Made by a program: the position numbers and the translations under genes | DNA from: Chloroflexota bacterium | Lineage (GTDB): Bacteria > Chloroflexota > Anaerolineae > Anaerolineales > UBA11579 | Reading direction: 5' to 3' | DNA: 11,030 bases | Assembly: GCA_003250455.1 (NCBI GenBank) | Contig: QKGK01000147.1 | Coordinates: forward strand, 1-11,030 | Shown: piece after piece, positions 5,825 through 11,030 of the stretch | Numbering within the stretch: the stretch's first letter is position 1 | Layout: each line of letters begins with the position of its first letter | Notes under the pieces: generated by a model | Told to the model about the DNA's origin: nothing | Database searches by the model: none | Seen by the model: only the letters and a program-made list of their open reading frames with translations

Positions 5825-7243
5825 TTAAGGCGCAAACGTCACATCGGCAGGCATCCCTGGTTTCAGGCTGCCGTCTTTATCCGCAACGGATAGCTCAATG
5901 GCAAATACGGTCGTCCGGCGGTCCTCTTCTGTTTGGACATTCCGCGGGGTGTACTCCGCCTGGTCTGCAATCCGGGTAACCGTAGCAGAAAACACTTTAT
6001 CCGGGAAGGAATCTACCTTAACATCGGCAGAATCACCCAAAGAAATCGCGCCGTACTGCTCCTCCGGAATATAAACGGTGATCGTGAGGTCGTCCAGCTT
6101 CCCAACGGTGACAGCGGTGATCCCGGCCTGCACCAATTCGCCTACCTGCACAGTTTTTACCAGGACCACTCCAGCGACATCCGTCTTGACAACCAGCTTT
6201 TCCACTTGCAGTTCAACGAGATCGAGGTTCGCTTGCGCCTGGGCAACAGCTTTTTCAGCGGCTGTAGCACCAGCCTTTGCCTGGTTGACGGCTGCATCCG
6301 CCTGGGTGACCATCAGATCGGCCTGAGAGACACCCAGGGAAGCCGCACGCACCTCGAGGGAGTCTTCACCGGTTTGCAGCTCATAGAGCTTTGTAAGGGC
6401 CAACTGGTAGCGCTCATTGGCCACCACCACCCTGGCTCGCGCTTCAAGAAGGTCTTGTGCCCCGACATCAGAGAGGGTGGAGTCATACTCTGCCTGAGCG
6501 CTTTCCAGTTCCGCCTTGGCGGAATCGTATAGGCTGGTCACATAATCTGTGATGGCAATCCGGCCGTCATTTTCTACCTGACGGTCCTTCAATTCCTGCG
6601 CCACTGCAAAAGCAGCCTGTGCGGCAGCCAAACGCTCCTCAACAGCGGTGATATCCGCATTGCTGACATCATTCAGCACATCCGCCAGATTTTCCCGCTC
6701 GATCTCCAGATCATTTTTCGCCTCATCAATTTCCTTTTGAATAGCGTCTATTTCTTCAGAGCGATCAAAATACCAGGAAGGCAAATCCACCTCAGTGGAA
6801 GTGGTGCCATTCCATGCATTTTCTCTGGCAGGGATTTCCTGCATCCGGCTGGTCTGGAAGGTCATCTCCTCCTGGAGTTGCGCCAGTTCCAAATTCAGGT
6901 TCGCCAGCTCCTGGTTCGCCTCTGCCGCAGTCACACCTGCGTTTGCCGAATCCAATCCCGCCTGAGCTGCTTCCAAAGCCGCCAAAGCCTGATCGTGCTG
7001 TGCGGTGAGGATCTCGTTATCCAGGCGAAAAAGCTCATCCCCAGCCTGGACTTCGTCCCCCTCGCTGACAAACACCTCCGCGACCTTGCCCGAAACTTCA
7101 GGCGCAACCGAAACTTCCACCGCTTCCACATTGCCGGATCCCTCGATCACATCCGATGAAGTGGTTGTAACTGCATCACACCCGGTGAAGACAAGACCTG
7201 CCAAGAGCAGAGCGACCACCCAAATATACTTTCTGATCTTCAT
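5825..7243 (-). CDS. HlyD/MFP-type exporter adaptor lipoprotein (YbhG/MacA-like) with a very long helical hairpin
   Basis: A 472-residue adaptor of an ABC-2 exporter. The ATG at 7243 is preferred over an in-frame ATG at 7264 because GGAGG lies 8 nt before it, while the upstream one has no ribosome binding site and would prefix MELEEAT to the signal peptide. Residues 1-22 (MKIRKYIWVV..LVFTGC) form a lipoprotein signal with C22 as the lipidated residue; Phe at -3 of the lipobox is atypical. Then come the first lipoyl half-motif (about 43-78), a long Ala/Glu/Gln-rich alpha-helical region (about 78-350), the second lipoyl half (351-380), and beta-barrel and membrane-proximal parts (385-472). The helices are interrupted by a Pro/Trp-containing stretch (135-160) and a second break near 222-240. 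It should sit outside the cytoplasmic membrane and contact the permeases. It follows the ATPase gene by 30 nt and is last in the operon. Confidence 0.88.
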   Translation of the reverse strand: MKIRKYIWVVALLLAGLVFTGCDAVTTTSSDVIEGSGNVEAVEVSVAPEVSGKVAEVFVSEGDEVQAGDELFRLDNEILTAQHDQALAALEAAQAGLDSANAGVTAAEANQELANLNLELAQLQEEMTFQTSRMQEIPARENAWNGTTSTEVDLPSWYFDRSEEIDAIQKEIDEAKNDLEIERENLADVLNDVSNADITAVEERLAAAQAAFAVAQELKDRQVENDGRIAITDYVTSLYDSAKAELESAQAEYDSTLSDVGAQDLLEARARVVVANERYQLALTKLYELQTGEDSLEVRAASLGVSQADLMVTQADAAVNQAKAGATAAEKAVAQAQANLDLVELQVEKLVVKTDVAGVVLVKTVQVGELVQAGITAVTVGKLDDLTITVYIPEEQYGAISLGDSADVKVDSFPDKVFSATVTRIADQAEYTPRNVQTEEDRRTTVFAIELSVADKDGSLKPGMPADVTFAP

Positions 7244-7250
7244 TGTTGCT

Positions 7251-7256
7251 TCCTCC
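7251..7256 (-). promoter_or_regulatory. Shine-Dalgarno that sets the adaptor start
   Basis: GGAGGA on the minus strand, with its GGAGG core 8 nt before the ATG at 7243. It decides between this start and the unsupported in-frame ATG seven codons upstream. Confidence 0.75.
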
Positions 7257-7273
7257 AATTCCATTCCGTAGAA

Positions 7274-8233
7274 TTATTTCTGTTGAATCACGCTATTCCC
7301 GTTTTTACGAACAGATGCAATAAACACATCCTCTAATGAGGGTTCGATCATCGTTGTATGCTTGACAGCAATCTGATTCTTTTGTAGGAATTTTTTTACA
7401 TTTTTCTCGATCTTCGGGTCACTGCTGAACACATGCACAAAAGACCCATAAAGTTCAACATCGTCAGCCTTGATTTCCCCGGATTCCACCGCCAGCTGGA
7501 TTGCGCGCATCGCCTCTGTTGGGTTTTCCGGGGCCAGTTCCAACACCGGGGCAGAAAACGTGTTGTCTTTGATCTCTCCAGGAGCGCCATACGCGATCAG
7601 CTGCCCATTAAGGATAAAGCCCAACCGCTGACAATGCTCTGCCTCATCCATATAGTGCGTGGTGACGAAAACGGTCACATCCTGCTTTACCAATTCGTAG
7701 AGCAGTTCCCAAAATGCCCGCCGGGAGACCGGATCGACCCCCGCTGTGGGCTCATCCAGAAAGATCACTTCCGGGTTATGCAAAATTGCTACTCCCAATG
7801 CCAGACGCTGCCGCCAGCCGCCGGAAAGCTCCTGGGTCTTGATATTGCCCTTCCCCTCCAGGCCAGCCATTTCCAGGGTTTCATCTATGCGCTTTTGCAG
7901 CACCTGGGGAGCCAAACCATATGCGGCACCATAAAAATTCAGGTTTTGCCGCACGGTAAGATCATTGTATAAGCTGAACTTTTGCGACATATACCCGATC
8001 CTGGAGCGCAGGGCCAGCGCCTGGTGATCGACCTCAATTCCCAGCACGTTTATGTCCCCATCTGTCGGTTGTAGCAGCCCCAGCATCATCCGGATGGTGG
8101 TCGTTTTCCCTGAACCGTTAGGTCCCAGGAACCCGAATATTTCACCCTTTTTCACATTAAACGAAATACTGTCTACAGCAGTGAAGTTGCCAAATTTTTT
8201 GGTCAGATTTTTTACGGTGATCACATTATCCAT
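7274..8233 (-). CDS. ABC-2 exporter ATPase (DrrA/CcmA type), canonical catalytic motifs
   Basis: A 319-residue cytoplasmic ATPase of an ABC exporter, resembling one half of E. coli YbhF. Motifs in order: Walker A GPNGSGKTT (37-45); Q-loop Q84 in YMSQKFSLYNDLTV; signature LSGGW (136-140) with Trp in place of the usual Gln, as often in DrrA/YbhF-type proteins; Walker B VIFLDE with catalytic E161; D-loop AGVDP; and switch His H193 in TTHYMDEAE. The C-terminal 100 residues form the extra domain typical of DrrA-like ATPases, and LEDVFIASVRKN is the usual ending. TGAGGT (complement 8241-8246) lies 7 nt before the ATG. The gene follows a 160-nt dyad-rich gap after the permeases and precedes the adaptor. 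It is likely the catalytically complete partner of the upstream ATPase. Confidence 0.93.
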   Translation of the reverse strand: MDNVITVKNLTKKFGNFTAVDSISFNVKKGEIFGFLGPNGSGKTTTIRMMLGLLQPTDGDINVLGIEVDHQALALRSRIGYMSQKFSLYNDLTVRQNLNFYGAAYGLAPQVLQKRIDETLEMAGLEGKGNIKTQELSGGWRQRLALGVAILHNPEVIFLDEPTAGVDPVSRRAFWELLYELVKQDVTVFVTTHYMDEAEHCQRLGFILNGQLIAYGAPGEIKDNTFSAPVLELAPENPTEAMRAIQLAVESGEIKADDVELYGSFVHVFSSDPKIEKNVKKFLQKNQIAVKHTTMIEPSLEDVFIASVRKNGNSVIQQK

Positions 8234-8245
8234 ATTGGAAACCTC

Positions 8246-8262
8246 ACTAGTACTTTGTCAAA
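8246..8262 (-). repeat. TTTGAC-N5-ACTAGT box, copy 1 (inverted)
   Basis: The minus strand reads TTTGACAAAGTACTAGT. Its outer end touches the Shine-Dalgarno sequence of the ATPase gene (8241-8246). It is the inverted partner of the box at 8382-8398, and together they bound a 153-bp segment. It also contains one arm of the CTTTGWCAAAG pair. It may be an operator half, an RNA stem arm or the end of a small mobile element. Confidence 0.55.
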
Positions 8263-8339
8263 GCTAAAAAGATAGTTTGAATGCAAGATCAAACATGAAC
8301 AGTTGTTTTCTTTCATCTGCTGCCAGCCTTTGACAAAGT
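8252..8339 (-). repeat. Long-range inverted repeat ACTTTGTCAAAG / CTTTGACAAAGT
   Basis: Two perfectly complementary 12-nt arms (8252-8263 and 8328-8339) are separated by 64 nt. Each arm contains an 11-nt near-palindrome, CTTTGWCAAAG. In the minus-strand transcript they could pair as a 12-bp stem closing just before the ATPase ribosome binding site. As DNA they could be two operator sites whose centres lie 75 bp apart. Confidence 0.6.
8329..8339 (+). repeat. Partial third copy, TTTGACAAAGT
   Basis: This 11-mer is identical to the first 11 bases of the inverted box at 8246-8262, but is followed by TTAAAGTG instead of ACTAGTG. It lies inside the gap in the same orientation as the box at 8382-8398. 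Confidence 0.5.
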
Positions 8340-8343
8340 TTAA

Positions 8344-8395
8344 AGTGTTCCGTCTTTATACTTTTGAACCTTCGAAAGATATTTGACCGAACACT
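8344..8395. repeat. 52-bp imperfect dyad at the end of the permease gene
   Basis: The outer arms AGTGTTCCGTC (8344-8354) and GACCGAACACT (8385-8395) match at 10 of 11 positions, and the inner arms CTTTTGAA (8361-8368) and TTCGAAAG (8371-8378) at 7 of 8, around one common axis at 8369.5. The dyad overlaps the last base pairs of the permease gene, including its stop codon. It could be a large protein-binding site or an intercistronic RNA hairpin; there is no T run to make it a classical terminator. Confidence 0.55.
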
Positions 8396-8398
8396 AGT
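8382..8398 (+). repeat. TTTGAC-N5-ACTAGT box, copy 2
   Basis: The plus strand reads TTTGACCGAACACTAGT and overlaps the permease stop codon (complement 8394-8396). The six outer bases on each side match the inverted box at 8246-8262 exactly, while the five-base centre differs. ACTAGT here also lies within GAAC-ACTA-GTTC (8389-8400), a further small dyad. Confidence 0.55.
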
Positions 8399-9518
8399 TC
8401 AACGCCCGGCGCACATACCGCAGCGAGAAGGTCACAATGATCACACCCAATCCCGTCAAAGCCAGCAGGTTCGGCCAAATTGCGCCCAGCCCGCTCCCTT
8501 TGAGCATGATCCCGCGTAAAATGAAGAGCCAGTGCTGCGCCGGGATAAGGTTGCCGAACCACTGCACCACCTGCGGCATCGACTCCACCGGGGCAGCATA
8601 TCCGGTGAACATAAAGTCACCCATTCCCACCAGCATCACCAGCAAAAATGCCTGGTGTTGAGTACGGGACATTACAGAGATCACCATTCCCTTACCCAGT
8701 TCTACAAATAAATAACCCAATGCCAGGACCAGCAGGAGAGTCAATGACCCGCGCACCGGTATCCCGAAAACAAAATGGGTCATCAGCAGCATCAACACGA
8801 AATCCACAAACCCGACAATGATCACCGGGATGGCTTTGCCGATAATGATCTCCAGGGAGGAGAAAGGCATCACCAGCAGCTGTTCCAGTGTCCCCAGTTC
8901 CTTCTCACGGGAAAACGCCAGCGCAGCGAATAAAAGCACAGTGAATTCCAGCATCAGGCCCAATTCGGCTGGGACTGTGTAAAACGCTTCTGAAAGGGAT
9001 GGGTTATACCAAACCTGTAAACTGGGCTCCAGATTGGCAGATTCAGCTGCCGAGATGCCCAATTTTTCCAGCACGATCGTATTACCCAGGTTATTGACAA
9101 CTCCCTCCACCGCCGTAAGGGCCGTGGAAGCAGGAATGCTCTCAGCCCCATTCAGGATCACAGCCAGTTCCGGCCGGTTCTGATCATCCACCAGATCAGT
9201 TTCGTAACCAGGGGGAATGATCACGCCTGCCGTCACTTTGCCTAAAATGATCTGCTGCTCAATTTCTGCCTGTGTTTGGACAGATTCATCAATATTAAAG
9301 GTGCCCGTATTTTCAAATGCAGTGATCAGCGCCCGGCTGGCAGCTGAATGATCCAGGTCCAGCACCATCATGGGTAAATTGGTGATCGGCCGTGATGTAG
9401 ACCAGCCCACCAGCAGGAGTTCCAGCACACCGCCAAACAGCATAAACACTGGCAGCCACCAGTCATTCCGCAGGTGGATAAATTCCTTGACCGTTAATGC
9501 CCAAATTCTACGCAGCAT
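8394..9518 (-). CDS. ABC-2 type permease (YbhR/YbhS-like), second of the pair
   Basis: A 374-residue membrane subunit of the exporter, of the ABC2_membrane_3 type. It has one helix near the N-terminus (about 22-40), a large extracytoplasmic domain (about 41-180), then a cluster of about five helices (183-203, 229-251, 257-280, 290-307, 347-365). Between the first two of these lies the family hallmark REKELGTLEQLLVMP followed by EIIIGKAIP (204-231), the cytoplasmic segment that contacts the ATPase. It is a paralogue of the preceding permease, and the two probably form the heterodimeric channel. AAAGGGG (complement 9526-9532), 7 nt before the ATG, overlaps the upstream stop. Its own stop lies inside the dyad region before the ATPase gene. 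The substrate is unknown; YbhFSR-like relatives export drugs or cations. Confidence 0.9.
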   Translation of the reverse strand: MLRRIWALTVKEFIHLRNDWWLPVFMLFGGVLELLLVGWSTSRPITNLPMMVLDLDHSAASRALITAFENTGTFNIDESVQTQAEIEQQIILGKVTAGVIIPPGYETDLVDDQNRPELAVILNGAESIPASTALTAVEGVVNNLGNTIVLEKLGISAAESANLEPSLQVWYNPSLSEAFYTVPAELGLMLEFTVLLFAALAFSREKELGTLEQLLVMPFSSLEIIIGKAIPVIIVGFVDFVLMLLMTHFVFGIPVRGSLTLLLVLALGYLFVELGKGMVISVMSRTQHQAFLLVMLVGMGDFMFTGYAAPVESMPQVVQWFGNLIPAQHWLFILRGIMLKGSGLGAIWPNLLALTGLGVIIVTFSLRYVRRALN

Positions 9519-9525
9519 CTTTATA

Positions 9526-9532
9526 CCCCTTT
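9526..9532 (-). promoter_or_regulatory. Shine-Dalgarno of the second permease
   Basis: AAAGGGG on the minus strand, 7 nt before the ATG at 9518, overlapping the stop codon of the preceding permease. This fixes the start and suggests coupled translation. Confidence 0.65.
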
Positions 9533-10664
9533 ACCCAATCCGCTTCCTGAAGAACAAACTTGCCAGGGCAGTGAACCCAAACCCTAGCCCAACCAGCATG
9601 ACTGCATACGGCCAAAGGGTCTCAAACCCAACCCCAGAAAGGAATACGCCCCTGGTGATGAACCCATAATGTGTGCCGGGCATCCCCAGCGATTCCATCC
9701 GCATGATCTCTGGCATCGAAACCACCGGGAAGAATATACCCGTCAGGAAGAACCCGGGGAAAAAGATCAGCAAAAAGGAAAGCGCCAATGCCGCCGATTG
9801 GGTCCGCATGAATACGCCAATCACAATCCCCATGCTCAGAATGGCAAACATGAAGATTACCGACAGCAGGAAGAAGATCACAAAGCTCCCATGAAAGGGC
9901 ACCTTGAACCACATAATCGCCAAAATGGGAATAAAAATGACGTTCAGCATCCCCACCACCAGGTAAGGGAACATCTTCCCCAGCAAGAGTTCCACCCGCT
10001 GGATGGGTGTTGCCAGCAGCTGCTCCAGTGTCCCATGTTCCCGCTCGTGGGCAATCGTGAGGGCTACCAGCATTGCCGGAAGCCCCAGCACAATCGACAG
10101 CAGCCCGGGGATGAGATCGTTGCGGGTTTTCAGGCTGGGATTGAACCAGGCGCGCACCCTGAGATCTATCGGTGAGGAGAGATCCAGTTCTTGCCCCATT
10201 TCCTGATAGCGTTTTTCCAAAACACCGAGAATATAGGCTTCTGCCCTTAATCCGATATGGTCCACCGCGAATCCCCCGCTTTCAGGTTCTGTGCCATCAA
10301 TGATCATCTGAAGAGGTACGCTCGTCAGCCGGTTGAGCTCATCCGCAAATCCCGGTCCGATGATGACTGCCGCCTTGACCTTGCCGCGCTGCAGCAGGTT
10401 TTCCACCTCATCCATGCTGGAAGCCATCCCATACAGGTCCACATCTTCTCCGGAGGTGATCTCCTGGATAAAGGACTGGGAAAGCTGCGTCCGGTCCTGG
10501 TCTAACACAACCACCGGCACGTGCTTGATATCCACCGACAGCGCATAGGCCATCAGGAGCAATAACACCGTCGGCGACAGCGTCACCAGGAATAATGTGT
10601 AGGGGTCCCGCAGAATATGGGTAGCCTCTTTTTTCGTAACAGCCCAAAAATGACGAAAAGACAT
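9531..10664 (-). CDS. ABC-2 type permease (YbhS/YbhR-like), first of the pair
   Basis: A 377-residue exporter membrane subunit with the same plan as its neighbour: a helix at about 23-43, an extracytoplasmic domain (about 44-182), then five to six helices through residue 371. The signature HEREHGTLEQLLATP with ELLLGKMFPYLVVG (206-238) is the ATPase-contacting segment conserved in this family. MAYALSVDIKHVPVVVLDQD (38-57) at the start of the outer domain is typical of YbhR/YbhS proteins. Its ATG shares one base with the stop of the upstream ATPase (TGATG), strong evidence of translational coupling. It ends 12 nt before the second permease gene. Assignment to YbhR rather than YbhS cannot be made by eye. 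Confidence 0.92.
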   Translation of the reverse strand: MSFRHFWAVTKKEATHILRDPYTLFLVTLSPTVLLLLMAYALSVDIKHVPVVVLDQDRTQLSQSFIQEITSGEDVDLYGMASSMDEVENLLQRGKVKAAVIIGPGFADELNRLTSVPLQMIIDGTEPESGGFAVDHIGLRAEAYILGVLEKRYQEMGQELDLSSPIDLRVRAWFNPSLKTRNDLIPGLLSIVLGLPAMLVALTIAHEREHGTLEQLLATPIQRVELLLGKMFPYLVVGMLNVIFIPILAIMWFKVPFHGSFVIFFLLSVIFMFAILSMGIVIGVFMRTQSAALALSFLLIFFPGFFLTGIFFPVVSMPEIMRMESLGMPGTHYGFITRGVFLSGVGFETLWPYAVMLVGLGFGFTALASLFFRKRIG

Positions 10665-11030
10665 CAGTTTTCCATTCCTTTCATCATCGAAATAAATGCT
10701 TCTTCCATCCCAGGCAGGGAAACCCGCAGGTCCTTGTACGCGATCTTTTCACCCTTCAACACCTTTTTGATCTGCTTGATCTGGGCCTTGCCATTTTTAC
10801 CCAGCAGATGGAATGCTTCCCCATAGGTTTGGATTTCCAGAACTCCAGGGATTTTTTCCAATATTTCCCGCACTCCCTCCCAATCTTCAGGTAGCAGCAC
10901 CACCATTTCGCCGGTCACTGATTCCCGAATTGCCTTTGGAGAATCGCAGCGAATCAGCTTCCCCTGGTACATCAGCCCGATACGAGAACAGCGGTCGGCC
11001 TCATCCATGTATGGAGTTGAAACGACGATC
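10664..11030 (-). CDS. ABC exporter ATPase, C-terminal part, with Pro at the H-loop position
   Basis: The gene runs off the right edge, so only about the last 121 codons are present, and Walker A, Q-loop, signature and Walker B are outside. The visible start reads IVVSTPYMDEADRC, the H-loop region of DrrA/YbhF-type ATPases in which the usual TTHYMDEA has become STPYMDEA, replacing the switch histidine with proline. The following IGLMYQGKLIRCDSP and the roughly 80-residue C-terminal domain, ending in LPGMEEAFISMM, match this ATPase class. Loss of the His suggests a degenerate ATP site. In E. coli YbhF two such domains are fused; here they are separate genes on either side of the permeases. The ATG at 11008 is internal, not a start. 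Confidence 0.85.
   Translation of the reverse strand, partial: IVVSTPYMDEADRCSRIGLMYQGKLIRCDSPKAIRESVTGEMVVLLPEDWEGVREILEKIPGVLEIQTYGEAFHLLGKNGKAQIKQIKKVLKGEKIAYKDLRVSLPGMEEAFISMMKGMEN

Noticed and set aside
5814..5826. AATTTCCCAAATT as a terminator for the exporter operon
   Set aside because: Only a 5-bp AT stem with a 3-nt loop overlapping the adaptor stop; too weak. No convincing terminator is visible between the adaptor and trxA, so some read-through into trxA is possible.
5933..6532. A 199-codon open frame on the plus strand opposite the adaptor gene
   Set aside because: It is antisense to a clear lipoprotein adaptor with full motifs; the translation has no recognisable domain, and long antisense frames are common opposite Ala/Glu/Gln-rich genes.
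7244..7264. Upstream in-frame ATG at 7264 as the adaptor start
   Set aside because: No ribosome binding site precedes it and it would add an acidic leader before a well-formed lipoprotein signal peptide; the ATG at 7243 has GGAGG at good spacing.
7433..7972. A 179-codon open frame antisense to the ABC ATPase
   Set aside because: The ATPase motifs on the minus strand are complete; the plus-strand product is low in structure cues and rich in residues typical of shadows.
8253..8263. TTGACA on the minus strand (8261-8256) as a -35 for the ATPase gene
   Set aside because: A -10 at normal spacing would fall over the ATPase start codon, so it cannot drive that gene; better explained as part of the repeated TTTGAC box.
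9669..10175. A 168-codon open frame antisense to the first permease
   Set aside because: Its very high His/Gln/Pro/Arg composition is what the complement of hydrophobic membrane codons gives; no start signal is seen.

Overview
The window looks like chromosome from a Chloroflexota bacterium, most likely of the Anaerolineae type. This is inferred from protein flavour and gene combination (an MgtE / methyltransferase / SpoIIE-like phosphatase / RCK-protein run, and a split YbhF-type ABC exporter); no marker gene confirms it. GC content is moderate, genes are densely packed, and there are no RNA genes, CRISPR arrays or recognisable insertion sequences.

Left block (1-3092, + strand): the 3' end of an MgtE magnesium transporter is followed by a class I SAM methyltransferase, a stand-alone SpoIIE/PP2C-type Ser/Thr phosphatase, a membrane protein with a cytoplasmic RCK (TrkA-N/TrkA-C) module but no recognisable K+ selectivity filter, and a 121-residue P-loop protein. 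Spacings of 3 and 20 nt and overlaps of 4 and 8 nt point to co-expression, although an extended -10 element sits directly in front of the phosphatase. A type IV prepilin peptidase (- strand) converges on this block, its stop codon overlapping the last one.

Middle block (3869-5735): an intergenic region with outward signals leads to murA (+ strand), the first committed enzyme of peptidoglycan synthesis. Its catalytic Cys position is Asp, which predicts intrinsic fosfomycin insensitivity. A perfect 12-bp hairpin separates murA from a convergent classical thioredoxin gene, which has its own extended -10 promoter.

Right block (11030-5825, - strand): an ABC-2 type exporter locus resembling E. coli ybhF/S/R/G in a different arrangement. 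In transcription order it has the C-terminal part of an ATPase (H-loop His replaced by Pro), two paralogous ABC-2 permeases, a 160-nt gap full of dyad symmetry, a second, canonical ATPase, and a lipoprotein HlyD/MFP-type adaptor with a very long alpha-helical region. The two ATPases probably pair as an asymmetric heterodimer, the permeases form the membrane channel, and the adaptor extends it outside the membrane. The gap holds two inverted copies of TTTGAC-N5-ACTAGT, a partial third copy, a 52-bp imperfect dyad and a possible 12-bp RNA stem next to the ribosome binding site of the second ATPase. It is the strongest candidate for undescribed regulation in the window.
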